A stretch of 64,000 bases of DNA, taken from assembly GCA_025201365.1 (NCBI GenBank), contig JAIXMF010000011.1:248001-312000 (forward strand). The letters run 5' to 3'. The notes under the pieces were generated by a model. The model was not told the DNA's origin. It ran no database searches and saw only the letters and a program-made list of their open reading frames with translations. Positions 15,240 to 28,178 of this stretch are shown in pieces. The position numbers were made by a program, and so were the translations under genes. The stretch's first letter is position 1; every line of letters starts with the position of its first letter. Origin of the DNA: Syncephalis plumigaleata (Eukaryota > Zoopagomycota > Zoopagomycetes > Zoopagales > Piptocephalidaceae).

Positions 15240-16465
15240 ATGAATATGAATGTCAACCATGACAATGACGTGCAAGAAGACGAACTATTGGAGACGGAGC
15301 AACTTGCTCGTTTAGCTAAATCGTTGCAAAAGTACTGCTACTATACTACCATAGAATGTTCCTATTGTTTGCTAATACTTGTTGGATATGACATTCGATC
15401 AATGATAGAAAGAAAGGCAGCGGTGCTATCAAGAAACACGCCATTCATACGGGTTCATTAACATTACCAGCCCTATTGGAGGAAGATCGATTGACATCAA
15501 GGTGAGTAGTTGTGATATTAAATGAACACGCGTAATAACACGATATCTAGTCGACATTTGAATCGTGTTGCATGGTTATCTACGGAGAAACGGGCTAAAG
15601 TACTCGTACAGCGTGGAAGTCATCTACAACGACTCGGATACAGACAATTGGGATTACAGTATCTTTATGCGGAGGAAGCATTATTTATGCTTGGTCGATC
15701 GGTACTATGTGTATCTAATCATGGTATTAGTGTGATTTCATTACAGGAAGCATACGCATTCCTATTATCCCATGAAGATGATACAGACTAGCATCGTATA
15801 TTGTAAGTATTACACTGGAATGACTAGCACTAATTGCTTATGCGTTACATGATACACGATAGAGTTATGCCTATTTGAAACGCTTAGGATTTCATCTAGT
15901 ACGAGAACATCATTGTTACCGATATAACTGCGAATACATCTATACCAATATCTAGTACATTTAACACTTTGACTCTTCATCGTAAAGTATCGACATTAAT
16001 GGAACGATTAATGGCATGGATAACACGCCATATTGGATGGTATAGATCAGTAAATGGTAGAATACTCGTTAGATTGCATAAGAACACATTACTAATACAG
16101 TATTGAATTGCTAATAAGCAGGTAATATACAAGTAACCACATTGACTAATATCATGAATCATATTGTTTGGTACATGATACCATCGCAATCTAGCAACAA
16201 GAAGGATAATTCATCCGTCATTGCATTCGAGTAAGTGTAGTTCATGCACGAAATAGCTATTTAATAATTCACAATATACATATATGTATATGATGGTATA
16301 TCTCTCATTAGTATTACGAAGTCCACATCGGCCACTACTGATATTCAGATGCATTTACATCAATTGGACCAGAATCCATCATCTACATCAACGTTACCGC
16401 ATATTTGCAGCATAGTTCATGCGGGAACATTGACTTTTCTCCAAGTAGAACATGTACAAAACTAG
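15240..16465 (+). CDS. tRNA-splicing endonuclease subunit Sen54
   Basis: Structural subunit of the Sen2-Sen34-Sen15-Sen54 complex that removes introns from pre-tRNA. Early exons are 15240 to about 15331, 15409-15501, and a third exon from 15551. That third exon has 'RVAWLSTEKRAKVLVQRGSH', 'YLYAEEALFMLGRSVL' and 'SLQEAYAFLLSHEDDTD', the TSEN54 N-terminal signature. The next exon reads 'SYAYLKRLGFHLVREHHCY'. The C-terminal part ('HIVWYMIPSQSS', 'VHAGTLTFLQVEHVQN') fits the Sen54 tail. A TAG at 15789-15791 interrupts the frame just before a good GTAAGT donor. One extra T there would give 'LASYISYAYLKRLGF', aligning with the family (LERYQVYSYLKRLGF), so a one-base consensus error is likely. The exon near 16000-16060 has an uncertain 3' junction. 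Confidence 0.85.
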
Positions 16466-16558
16466 ATAATCTACAGCATGAATTCTGATCTAGTATGCAT
16501 GCATATGTAATCATATAATAATAGTAATAGTAGTTTGAAAACAAATAATGTTGCCTCA

Positions 16559-17855
16559 TTATGAATTGTCGACCACCAGTGTGGATGGCTCATTACTGTG
16601 TTGTACAAATACATCCGTCAGTTCAATGTCCTTATTCTCACCGCCAATTAGATCTGTTAACTTAAGGCCGCCCACTGGATGTAGGCCAGACTCCAGTGAT
16701 AGAAACTCTAGAGTAACATCAGTGGATGCACCGGGTTCTAATTCACCCAACAGTCGAGATGCTTGCCCATTCAGTAATACCGCGCCCATACGTGTACGTA
16801 CTGCCGATAGTTGTAATCGCATTTGTGCATCACTTCGATTAGTAACGCGAAACTCGATATTAAATGGTTGCTCCACGACAACCGGTGCATCCACTCGTGT
16901 GGTCATCACTTGAATACGCTCGAGTGCCGGTAAACGACGTGTTAGCTGACTCGTTTGCAATCGACCGAATTCACCGAATGTCGTACGCCATACAATATCC
17001 AATTTGCCGAGAGCATCGCTACTACGTACTGCTACGGCTGCATCGTTGATATTCGGATTAAGCGTCAATAGAAATAGATACTGTCGTACATCTGTGGCTG
17101 CAGGAATTCGGTATCTCCAAACACTGTGGGACGCTCCTCCATCGGCACATCAGCTTGTCCCGAGTTATTATCGTCAAGTACGAGGTTAAGATCACGCGAT
17201 ACAATCCCTCGGCAGCCTCGAGATAAATACGATCGAGACACATGGGAGACATGGTAAGATTCTGCACTTGCACCTCGAGGAATACACGTTCATTCGCTTG
17301 GTTGTTCACTTTAGTCTTGACGGATAACGGGTTGAGCACTTGGAATTTGTAGAATCGACGGAAGAATCGACGTTCATCGCGTCCATCGCTATTCAACGAC
17401 ATGTACTGCACCGAGCACACTAGGATATGAATGCCGAGTTCTTTGATTTCATGCACAACAACATGCTCGCTAGTTTGCGAGGCACCCAACACCTTCATGG
17501 GCGCGTTACTTGTATCGACGAGGGCGATTCGTTGCGAGGACGTTTGAAGTTCCGCTTTAATGGCGACTTCACGCGCCTCCATTGTGGCACTATCGTTGCT
17601 AACACATAGATAGCCGGAGAACACTTCGCCCAAGTAGATACTACCAAAGGAGGCCGGTAGCATGAGAAGCTCGTCGGGATCAGGTAGTGCGGGCGTGTGC
17701 GGATCCTCGAGGTCAAGCTGACGTAGAGGCTCGCCTAGACGTTCACCCGGTTCAACGATAGTGGACGAACCAGCCAGCGACGGTTTCGATAAACGCATCA
17801 CTCGTAGAGACAGCTGCTGCGGCTGCTCCTCCGCTGTATTCGACGACTCCGCCAT
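16559..17855 (-). CDS. TRAPPC13: TRAPP complex subunit 13 (TRAPPC13)
   Basis: Component of the TRAPP Rab-activating complexes in ER-Golgi and autophagy trafficking. Essentially one long exon. N-terminal part: 'LSLRVMRLSKPSLAG', 'LPASFGSIYLGEVFSGYLCV', 'KAELQTSSQRIAL', 'HEIKELGIHILVCSVQYMS' and 'RRFYKFQVLNPLSVKTKVNN'. C-terminal part: 'GKLDIVWRTTFGEFGRLQTS' and 'GLKLTDLI'. These match TRAPPC13 in order. Two frame breaks lie near 17193 and 17097. The region between them still encodes 'ERPTVFGDTEFLQP' in a third frame, so both look like single missing bases (GG to G, CCC to CC). Convergent with Sen54 (94 bp between stops) and divergent from the next gene (173 bp between starts). Confidence 0.93.
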
Positions 17856-18028
17856 TGTTATACGAGTAGTATAGATATATGGTATAGGTATGAAAACAAG
17901 TTTACCGCAATAATAGTGAAATAGTATATACGAGAAAAAGAAAGAAAAGGGATGAGGTGACGCTAGATAATGTTGCAATCTGATTCTTTACTCTCTCTCT
18001 TTCGTTCCTACTAGTTCGCATTCATAAC

Positions 18029-21000
18029 ATGCGTCGTTCTCGTACACATGCCAGTAATACGGGCACACCGACAAAGTGAGTTTACAGATAGATTCACCCT
18101 CTTCATATTACTATTACTGACCACACGACTAGGATTACTCGTATCACTGATTACTTTGGACAACCACAAATTACGCCAAAGAAGAAGAAGCCAGAGTAAG
18201 TGAAGAACACGATACATACACAATACATAAATTAAATCATTTATTATTATCGAATAGAGGCAACCATATAACAAACTATTTCAAACGAGCCAACAGTGAA
18301 GATAAAGAGTAAGCAAAGGAATAGCAGTATTGATAAACGTGATTATAAATCATTTCTGTGTATTAGCGAGACATCCAATGAGAAACGACCGCGTATTAGT
18401 CTTGGTGTTATAGATGGTAATGTCTATATCGTAAGCTGTAGCAATATACTAATGAAATGACCATAGATGATACAGATCATATAGAGCATATTCATGTGGA
18501 TAATCATGATATTGTACTTGATACGGAGCGTGTAAGTTAACTGTAAGAATGTAGATGGATTTCTATTTACTCAACATGTAATTAGAGTGTACCTAGTACA
18601 CCTAGTAGTCGGAATAATGTCGTATTAATTGATTTGGACGAAGATGATCGAGAATTAAGTAGTTCTATGCCATTGGTATGTCATTACAACATTGATTAGT
18701 ATAATGATTAACTGAAATGCTACATATGTATAGGAATTGAGTAGTGATGATGATGAACCAGAAGATGGACTTACTCTATTAGATATAACACCGAGCAAAT
18801 CAGCTGTAAGGTTATCAACAAGGGCAAGATCACCACCAACAAGGTAAGTTAATTAGCGAGTAAACAAGAATACGAATAAATAATGACATTGATTATTACA
18901 CGCCATCTGTGTAGTCCCACCATTGCTTCTCGATTACGACGTCAACCAGCTGTATCTTATAAAATTGATATGAGTCTTATAGATTCAGATGATGTAAAGG
19001 AGAGTACGACTTTTCACTTAGTCGTTTACTCGAAGACAAGCAAACACGAGCGAAACTTCGTAAGGAAGAATCAAACACACAAATATTAGCATTGCAATCG
19101 GATAGCACGTCCATAATCAATGAACTGGACACGATGTTCTACCGAGAGATCCCGTATAGCACAGGTAAGTATAGACTATATCTATGAAGAATGAATAACA
19201 AGTTAACTCTGTCACTCTAACAATACAGCTATTGGAACGAGATAATGATGCAATCAAGGATTGGGTGTTCACCTTCTTCACTAATACGGTTGATGTAAGT
19301 TCTAATCGATTTGTCATAACAAGTATACTAATATTCCTGTATAATATTAGATGAATAGTGAGCAGTATCAAAGAGAGACTAGACAAGCAATGAAAGTACT
19401 CGCTAGCGAATCTCCATTATCGATTGATAGTCAAGGTACACTTAATTACTAGATATTACTGAATGAATTAATAACTGAACATTTTGATGACACAGAACAA
19501 TTGGAGACTATGCTACTTGATGGTGTTCTGGCACAGTTAGAAGGTGTAGGATTTGTCTACCGGAGGAGATACTTCCCTGGCTTCTCTACACCAGTAAGTG
19601 GACTATGCTATCATATGCACTAGATTGCGACTGTACTCAAATAAATACACGTTATCCCGTTAGTGTGTTGTCATTCAAATGCACAATTAGCCCTAAAGGC
19701 ATGGCAATTATTCGAACTATTGGCACCGCAGTATGTAAGTAATCTATTGATAGACTAGACTAGTACATTAATTCATATGATATTATTGTTATTATTATTG
19801 AAATAGAATTTCCGTTCGTGGCTATCTGAAGGCATTATCGAGAATATACTAACCATCAATGGTGCATCCAAGTCTTATCTACACAAAGAGTTGATGCTTA
19901 GTATGGTCGATCTAATACGAGCACCATCTACCGGTGAGTATTACATGGCGATGTATGTTATGTGCATGATTCTCTCTTATGCTTATATGATACTATTTAT
20001 TGCTAGAAACACTACCACAAGGTATCGGCTATCTACTTAGAGCCTATCCCATGATAATATCTCGACAGTAAGGAATGGCGAATGAGTAGTAATACGTTTC
20101 CCTAATAATGTTACATATTTGTATTAGAGAGCCACCCGTTATTTATCATCATTTCTCATTACTCCTACGCATAGCACTCGATAAACGTACTATTCAATGG
20201 CAACCGCACATTCATCAATGTATTATAGCTACGAAGAGGATACTGAATGATTGTGCTATTGGTGATTGGGTAAGCTACTATGAACATGCGAGTATTTATT
20301 GTCATTTACTCATTTCCTCTGTGAATAGAAACAAAGTCTATTAAATTATCTATGGAAGCATCATGATTTCACACCGGTTATCATTAAACTGCTTAATAGT
20401 CTGCCTGCATTATGTCTGGATTTAATTCAATTCCGTAGAGAACTAGCCGAGTATTATCTCGTGCGAATGATGACCTACCTGAATCTTCGATTGATTTAAC
20501 AAATGAAGAAGCAGAGGAAGAGGAGGAGACGATGACGCTAATGAAGTAAGTAATAACTCGATTATATTTAGTTACAATTACAACTAACTAGTCATGCATA
20601 GACATGCTTCATAAAGAAGAGAATACATTTGTAAAACGTCTAATCGTTGCCATTGAGCAGCATTGGATGAATGGCACAGCACTAAGTGACTTCCGTCAAG
20701 TGGAAATAAATTAAGGTTAATTGATTACACACTGATTACGATACCATCCAGCAAACAAAAAAGAAGTAGCATATTATTACACCGAGCCTGATATAATTAC
20801 ATACTGATTACTCTTGTTATTGATTAGTCGGCAATAAAGTCGTTAATGAATAATCTACAATATTTACACGGCAGTATTGGTAAGTGACAAGTACAAACTA
20901 GTAGTATACTTGCAAGTAATCATTAATGTTATTATTGCTATTAGTGGAACATCCATCATCATCCATGGAACGAAGTAGGGTAAGTAGCATTATAATGATC

Positions 21001-21212
21001 AGTATACGATAGTAGGGCTATGCTTACATATTCATTATGCTTAGGTTAAAGATTTATTATTGCATATCTGTGCCAAAATACGATTTGCGCGTTCCTTGGA
21101 ACCATCATACACCCCACCCATTCAACAGTATTTTGATCCAACAGGGATAGATGGTCTAGGAGTAAGAGACGAAGTAGAAGAGGAAGAAGTAACAGATTGG
21201 GATATTTATTAG
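18029..21212 (+). CDS. Unidentified nuclear protein with PIP-like motifs; weak resemblance to SLF2/Nse6 (CANIN) proteins
   Basis: About 15 small exons joined by GT-AG introns. The first ~170 residues are low-complexity and nuclear-looking: 'RITDYFGQPQITPKKKKPE' and 'GNHITNYFKRANSEDKE' (two degenerate PIP-box-like I-T-x-Y-F motifs), then acidic/serine-rich stretches with 'DLDEDD' and 'ELSSDDDEPEDG'. The rest is helical: 'INELDTMFYREIPYST', 'DAIKDWVFTFFTNT', 'QLEGVGFVYRRRYFPGFSTP', 'GIGYLLRAYPMIISRQEPP', 'FARSLEPSYTPPIQQYFDPT', ending 'VTDWDIY'. I do not recognise it with certainty. A basic N-terminus plus a C-terminal helical domain recalls SMC5/6-loader proteins of the FAM178/CANIN group. Frame slips near 19011 (TTTT) and 20448 (GCC) fit one missing base each. 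A further break near 20715 is unresolved. Confidence 0.55.
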
Positions 21213-21399
21213 TGAATAAACACGTATTACATTGTAGAGAATGGATTGTATGATATGTACATATGCTTATAAGTTATGAGTATTGAAATGATCAATGACA
21301 GGATAATGAGACAATGAGCATAGATTATAAAAGAAGGATGAACACTATATCTTATTTATTAATACTCCATGATCATCCCGAATAAACATTCGCGACATT

Positions 21400-22643
21400 C
21401 TAGTTGTAGAATCGGCGAGAGGGAGATGGACCGAATAAAAGAATACGAATATCAGGTAACATCTAATGTGTAGATAGAATAGCAATGAATCAGTATTACT
21501 ATATGTATATGTATTTACATGTAAGCGTATGCTTCTCACCTGTTCTGACAACAAGTCCAAACGACTCTCAAGTGTGTTTGAACATTTGATACGACCATTC
21601 AAAGCGGATACAATAACACCACCCGCACTATGATTAACATAGAATAGATATACGAATACGTGCATATCCATTAGTATACTCATTAGCATAGAGAAGAAAA
21701 TAAATGTATAATGTCTACCTTGTTTTCGGTAAATAATTGTCGTGATCCAACACTGGTTCAATTATTTGATGACACGCATTTTCATACTCTTGCTTCGCTT
21801 GTTCCATGGCCGTTTCCACGAGTGCGACATCAGCCTCACGACAAGTAACGCTTACTTCCTTCTCCATCAATTGATAGAAGCTCTATTTTCCAGTAAAGCA
21901 TGATTGCGTAATAACATATAAATAGGATTAGTTAAAGCGATAACAATCATGCTTACAATTACTTACCTGCAGTAATAAGTTCTTTAATAGTGTGCCATAG
22001 GCATTACCATCATTGTCGGGAATAAGCTTTAATTCCTCGCGAACCTTCTCGAATAGTTCGCTTAGTAGATTCTCGCGTTCTGCAAGTGTTTGCAAACGTG
22101 CTTTATTGGTCAATGTCGATTGTGCACTAGAGTAATATAGAGTAGTATGATATTAGTATAATGATCATATTGATATCGTACTACTAGTATAACTTACATC
22201 TTTTGTTGTACCTCTGCTTGTTTCATCTTTCGTTGAGCATTGGCATCAATCTGCAATGATTCTTGCATTACAATCTTGCCCTATAGTTCATATTAACATA
22301 GACTTGCTTAGTAACAATAACAGATATTGTTATTTCACTTGGTTAATGCTTTATTTACCTTGTTGATATTGAATTCTTCATTAGCCTAATAGTCAATCAA
22401 GTAATAGAATTAGCTGCTTACGTATAAATTCTATTATCTATTACTCAATACTTACACGGTCCTTAATTTCTTGCGCTTTATCTTTGGCATCTTTGTTAAT
22501 AAACCCAATCTAGCGTATATATTACAACGGTTACTCAGTCTATACTTTTACGTAAAAGTAATGCAGCAACTAGCAGCAACACTTACAAGCTTATCCATTT
22601 CCGCATCTACTTCAGCATCATTGAGGGAATGAGGATTCGACAT
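21400..22643 (-). CDS. VMA4: V-type proton ATPase subunit E
   Basis: Peripheral-stalk subunit of the vacuolar proton pump. Eight exons with GT-AG introns and no frame break. Exon 1 'MSNPHSLNDAEVDAEMDKL', then 'IGFINKDAKDKAQEIKDR', 'ANEEFNINK', 'GKIVMQESLQIDANAQRKMK', 'STLTNKARLQTLAERENLL', 'ADVALVETAMEQAKQEYENA', 'SAGGVIVSALNGRIKCSNTL', 'LESRLDLLSEQ' and the diagnostic end 'MLPDIRILLFGPSPSRRFYN'. About 225 residues, the usual family length. V-ATPase also takes part in amino-acid signalling to TORC1, which is of interest given Iml1 and Sestrin in the same window, but physical linkage here may be coincidental. Confidence 0.96.
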
Positions 22644-23165
22644 GGTTGACTAGTTGACACACACACGTAATAAAATGGCACAAGTACACGAGACAACGAC
22701 GGGTTAGAATCGTTCTTTTAGAATAAGAAACAAGAGTCAGTAAAGTAAGTGGGAGAGAGAGAGAGTAAACGAGAAAGAGACACTTTGAGATGAAGTAGTA
22801 GTAGTAGTAGAAAGAACAACACCGAAGGCAGGTCACTCGTTAAATAAAATAAAGCAGCCATCCTTCCTAATGACGACATCATCATCATCATCATCCGCCT
22901 TTACTTGATAGATATGGCAGAGAGAGAGAGAGGTCATTTGATCATTTTCTATACACACATACACTCTCTACTCAATTCTATTCCATTCTACTGATACAGA
23001 ATGATCAATGATGAGCGCGTGATACCTATGCTCTCTCATCTCTCTATTAACATGTACATCATTATAGTTACATTCAATTAATTAATCACAGCATAGTACA
23101 GTACTACAACCAGCATATGTATCCTATTTATTGCTATTTAGTAGAATGCATGTATATAACACTCA
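22644..23165. other. Intergenic, no gene seen
   Basis: Upstream of the V-ATPase E gene and downstream of Mago. Contains purine-rich and TCA/GAGA simple-sequence stretches only. Confidence 0.5.
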
Positions 23166-23960
23166 TTAAATTGGTTTAATCTAATAACAAGCAGCAACAT
23201 CAATGATTAATAAGTTGCTCTTACTTCATGTTCATGTTCATCTTCATTATTATGCTTACCTTAAAGTGAAGTGAGATTAACGAGAATACGAGACACTTTA
23301 GATCTTGTACTAGATAGTAAAAGACGCGTAATCCTTCGGGATCCTTACTGTCCTGCACATCAGCTAATGCACCAATCTTGGCCGTCTAATATAGATCGTT
23401 TAATGGTAAGTAGGGCATTCTTTTCCTGTTCAATACTAGACTAGATTGATGAACTACTTGCCTCAAAGGAGATATGTTCATTGCCGAAACGAATCTCCAA
23501 CTCTTGTCGACCAACAACATTCTTACGAGGCCAGAACTTGTCATCTTCCCTAGAATGATAATTAATAATAAGCTATTCATTCTGTGTAGAGATGAGATCT
23601 CGTATTTACTTACTTTAGAATTTCACTATCTTTGATGATCCGCTTCAATTCCTTGATCATCAAAGGACTAACTGTAACTAATATGTGCATATACAAATCA
23701 GTATATACACCTCTCTAGATATAGATAGATATATTTATAGAATAGCGTACTTTCTTTACGAATCAAAGATTCATTACGGTAATTCGAGTTATTGGCATAA
23801 CGACAACGACCATCGGCACGAAATTCAAATTCCAAGAATTCATGACCATGCTTTCCGGTATGACCCGTACTATTCATAATAGTTGAATATCAATCTATAT
23901 CTCGTCTAGTACAAGAGTTACTTACTAGTAACGAACGTAGAAATCCTCGTCTGTACGCAT
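23166..23960 (-). CDS. MAGOH: Mago nashi (MAGOH), exon-junction complex core
   Basis: Partners Y14/RBM8A to lock eIF4A3 on spliced mRNA. About six exons: '[12 protein letters not shown]', '[20 protein letters not shown]', '[20 protein letters not shown]', '[18 protein letters not shown]', '[20 protein letters not shown]', '[20 protein letters not shown]', '[14 protein letters not shown]' and a terminal micro-exon (23180-23166) encoding only 'IKPI' plus stop. Matches the whole family (about 147 residues) and is complete without frame breaks. Its presence fits an intron-rich fungus that keeps the exon-junction complex; budding yeast lacks it. Confidence 0.97.
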
Positions 23961-24128
23961 TGTACTGTAAGTATAGAAAGTAATAAAGCAAGGAAAGGGA
24001 AAAAAGTCAATTAAAAAATAATCCCTCGATTTCATCAATTTATTAACTCTTGTCTATTTCAGTATAGATTAATGGGGAGTGTTTATTTTCAATTAGATCA
24101 ATCGCTTCTTCTGCTTATTCAACTAGCT

Positions 24129-25860
24129 CTACTTCATATGAGCAAGAAACATGGATGGATTCTCGATAAGTTGCTTCCATGTCTCGCTGAATCTAGCTAT
24201 AGTGGCACCATCGATGACACGATGATCGGCGGACCAACTAGCATTCATCACTTGTTGCGCGACTACTTTCTCAATATGTTTACCCGTAACAGGATCTACA
24301 CTAGATTCAAATCGTGGTACACGCTGTATCTTACCAATGGCACCGATACATACCTCGGATGACACGAGTACCGGTGACAGATAAGTACCACCGATAACAC
24401 CGATATTCGAGAATGAAATGGTACCATCGGCAAAGTCACTCGGTTGCAATGCATTCTTTTTACCGGCCTGCTGTAGACGTTGCAACTCTTCGGCAATCTC
24501 TAGAATCGATTTATGCTGTACCCATTTGATATTAGGTACAACAAGACCTGCTGGTGTATCCATGGCAATGCCAATGTTGTGTGCCTCGCGATATTGCAAT
24601 TTAGCATTGGCTGGATCATGTCCATCAATGATACACGCATTAAGGATGGGGAAGTCACGTAGTGCAGTTGACAATGCCTTGATCAATATGGGCATGTAGG
24701 ATATCTTGGTGAGACTGCCACTACTACCACCATTAGTACTAGTACGTTTGGCGAGTGCTTCATTGATCTGATTACGTAGTTCATGACAAGCAGTCATGAC
24801 AATTTCATCCGAGTAGCCAAAGTGTGGAATTTGCAATGAACGTGTCATGGCCTTAAACATAGAGCGTTGAATTGGTGTCAATGATTGCACAGCATTTAGA
24901 CTAGGGTCTTCACGTAGGCGATGTAGCTTGTGTCAATGTTGGTGGTGTAGCTATTAATGAGGGTTGACCATCTACATGTTACTATTGAATGAATAATACA
25001 AGTGACCATATTCATCACTTACCAAATCGATCATTTGCCGTGTCAACCGGCAGGTGTCTCGCCTGATGATATGAAACGAAGTACATCTTCCTTGAGAACA
25101 CGACCGGCTTTTCCAGTTCCTTGACATTACTCAAATCAATATTATGTTCTCGTGCCACTCGACGTACAGCGGGTGTTGCCAATTGAGCATGTATATTAGC
25201 ATTGGCTGCGGAGCTGATACATTCGAGCTTGCTGCTGATGGTGGTGCTGTTGGTGCTGTGTGATGGAGTAGTTGCACTACTAGTGACATCAGTAGGCACT
25301 GTTTCCATATCTGCTACATCCTCACTGTGGTGATCTCAATGAGTGGATGACCTACTTGAGCCATATCACCAACATTGTAGTGCAACTTCTTCACCGTACC
25401 ATCATAACGTGACGTAATCTCTACGGTAGCCTTGTCCGATTGAACTTCGCATATTTTATCGAATTGCGAGATAACTGAGCCAGGTTTAACGAACCTATTA
25501 CACTATATCTTAATAACAAGCATTGTCTATTAATCGTATAATAACATTACCATTGAATAATCTCACACTCGGTAATACCCTCCCAATATCTGCTAATAAA
25601 TACTCCTTATTCGGTGTGGCTGTAGCATGAAATTGACGTAACGATAGCATAGACGACGGTAGTGCTATTCCACTATGTTTATACATAGTATTACGTAGAG
25701 CAGCAGTAACAGCAGGATAGGAACGCGTTGCTGTCATAGAGAACTGACGAGTCAGGGTCATGCCAGTTACTCGTCCATGGCTTCCCTGACTAGTTACTCG
25801 TCGACCACTTGATATACGCGCTGTTCTCAGCCATAAGGCAGTTGCTAGTCGAGTAGACAT
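24129..25860 (-). CDS. Mitochondrial branched-chain 2-oxoacid dehydrogenase E2 (dihydrolipoyl transacylase)
   Basis: Acyl-transfer core of the branched-chain ketoacid dehydrogenase complex. The N-terminus is basic and Ser/Thr-rich ('[20 protein letters not shown]'), as for mitochondrial import. The lipoyl domain has '[10 protein letters not shown]', '[20 protein letters not shown]' and '[20 protein letters not shown]', with the lipoyl Lys in SDKA. The subunit-binding domain is '[20 protein letters not shown]'. The catalytic domain runs from '[20 protein letters not shown]' through '[19 protein letters not shown]' to '[20 protein letters not shown]', which contains the active-site HRxxDG. Four to five single-base frame slips occur (near 25582, 25313, 25119, 25070 and 24921). 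Those at 25582 and 25119 are clear GGGG to GGG and GGG to GG losses. The 'IQW' and 'HYNVGD' features favour branched-chain E2 over pyruvate E2. Confidence 0.92.
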
Positions 25861-25875
25861 AGTAAGAATGAACAA

Positions 25876-26551
25876 TAGAAGAGTGGAGCAACCGTATACT
25901 ACGAGTATATATATACTGGAACGCGTTGTAATGCTCCTTTTTCAAGCAGTGGTGATTATGCCGCACAAAGAGGATAAAGAAGAGAGAAGAGGCGTGGGAA
26001 AGGTTGGGGAAAGGAGACGAGAAGCGGTGGAAGAAATAAAGCATCGCACTATGAAATGTAATAATACAATCAGGGCATTTACCCTGTCATTATATGAAAA
26101 GTGATAGTGTAATGCAAACAACTACATGTGGATTGTATATGTTATACCGTAGAATATCATACTAGTATATCATCTAAAAGGATAATATGTATGTATATGT
26201 TTATTATATATCTACTATCATAATGTGTACAGATAGAATGTATGCTTATAAAGAATGCAAGGAAATGAAAAATGATTGCGGATTATACGACAACGAGGAT
26301 GATATAATGCAGTATGAGATGTAGAGAATCAAGATTGGCTTGCATAGTGTATTTGGTATAAATGATAGGGAATAGTATTTATATATATATATGTATATAG
26401 AATAACTATAGTTATAGATGAAATGACGTGTATATATATATAAAGGAAAGAAAGAAAGAAAGAAAGAATAGCGAGATAGAAAATTGACTGGTATTAATTC
26501 AAAAAGTAAGAGTATGTGAATTAACATTCGCAACAGAAAAAGATACAGAAA
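25876..26551. other. Intergenic, no gene seen
   Basis: Between the E2 start and the HSF stop, both on the minus strand. AT-rich with (TA)n and (AAAG)n short repeats near 26380-26470. Confidence 0.5.
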
Positions 26552-28178
26552 TTACATTTGATAGAATGGACTCGCCATGTCTGGATGTACACCTGCTGCC
26601 GGTGAAGCCGATGCAGGATAGAGCATGCCCGTACGACGACTATCATCGTCTGATATGGGTGCACCCATAGGTGAACTAGGCACCGGTGAGGGTGGTAATG
26701 GCGTGCCCATGGCTTGATTGTAAGCAGCGAGTTGTCCGCTGGCTAGCGAGGCATGCATGGCAGCAGCAGCATTCGCTTGAGCCTGTGCATTCAAATACGA
26801 TTGAGCCTGAAGCTGCTGTTGATGTGTCATCATCGTGGGTGATGCTTCACGATATCCGGTAGGGGAAGCAGCCGATAGATTGGTAGGACTCGTTGGATTC
26901 AAGTGTGTCGTTTGCACGGTAAGTACGCGTGCCTCATGATTGGGTGATGTAGCATTGACATTGACATTGACATTGTTATTAGGGTTGACATTGGCATTTG
27001 CTGCTGCTGCTGCTGCTGCCGCGGCTGCTGCTTGACCAAAGAAGTTTGAATGTGTTGTTGCGTCAGCATTTGTAATGTAAATGGATGGTCGTTCAGGTTC
27101 AGCTTTCGTCTCCATTTTATCTAGATCTAAACCTGATGGGAAGACTAGATATGATTATTAGTATATTGATACAGATAGATATTCATTATTAATCAATGCT
27201 TATTACTTACATGGTGCATTTTGACTTTGTAGATATTCAATGACTGATTTCAATAATTGTTGCTGAATGTTATGACGACGTTTTGTCTCTGCCAATTCCC
27301 GTACCACCTCCGTAAAGTTCTCTTGTAGATGTGAGATCTGTTGAATCATATCGATTGTGTTACTTGCATCATAGCAATTTGTGATTGTAGATCGCCGTCT
27401 CTCTCCTTAGTGATTCTGATTCCATTGATTTACGCTTAATGTCATCGAGTAGGTCGGGTCGATTACGCACGAATTTTGGATGTGAAAACTCCCAAACTTG
27501 AGTCTCGGCTGCAGTACGATGACCACGCGGTGATTTGTTCACTTTATGAAAACCATACCTTTATATAGATTAGTATTATTAGTAATAATAGATAGATAGA
27601 TAGGAGATGACAAGTAACATCTATGATCTCTTCTACTTACATGTTAAGTTGACGAACAAAACTAGAGAAATTGCTATGTTTGAAATGTTCCGGTAGAACG
27701 CTACGAGCAAATTCGGTAATGTTATTTACAACAAACGATGTACCCGAGAAATTCCACGAAATAAGATGCTGATGCTTTTTATCGGTAACCATACTAGAGT
27801 TGAAGTAATCAATCAATCAATCAATCAATACTCGTTAGTCATACTGAACTGTAATAATAATAGTAACTAGTGGATAAACAATAGACATGTCTATCTGTAA
27901 AGAAGAGAAGGGAAGGAGGAGTATACTTACGTGTGTAGCTTGTGTACAAACGTTGGACTATTGCCATTCTTTCCTACTCCCGTAGGACTAGACGGTGAAG
28001 GAGAACGGGAGGGAGACGAAGGTGCCGATAACGAAGGAGAAGGCGATGCAGAAAAACTATGCGCGCGTTGATGTCCCCCGTGCTCTGGACTTGTCGCTGA
28101 ACTCGGTGTTAACCGAGATTGTAGGGGTAGCGACAAAAGCGATGAAGCTGTAAAGTCGAGACTAAGTCGTTTATCCAT
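26552..28178 (-). CDS. Heat-shock transcription factor (HSF1-like)
   Basis: Ser/Pro-rich N-terminus from 'MDKRLSLDF' (exon 1 28178-27931), then the winged-helix HSF domain over three exons: 'PTFVHKLHTMVTDKKHQHLI', 'SWNFSGTSFVVNNITEFARS', 'VLPEHFKHSNFSSFVRQLNM', 'YGFHKVNKSPRGHRTAAETQ' and 'VWEFSHPKFVRNRPDLLDDI'. A heptad coiled coil for trimerisation follows ('MIQQISHLQENFTEVVRELA', 'ETKRRHNIQQQLLKSVIEYL'). The C-terminal exon (27115-26552) is Ala/Asn/Gln/Pro-rich, as expected for an activation domain, ending 'MASPFYQM'. Two frame slips fall in the coiled-coil exon, near 27402 and 27360; the second fits AAA read as AA. A longer in-frame extension exists upstream of 28178 but is low-complexity, so the internal Met is preferred. 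Confidence 0.93.

Noticed and set aside
15789-15791. TAG in Sen54 as evidence of stop-codon reassignment
   Set aside because: Other genes in the window end normally at TAG, TAA and TGA, and one missing T explains both the stop and the splice phase.
16559-17855. TRAPPC13 as a pseudogene
   Set aside because: Only two one-base slips occur in an otherwise fully conserved protein, and similar slips occur in many unrelated essential genes here.
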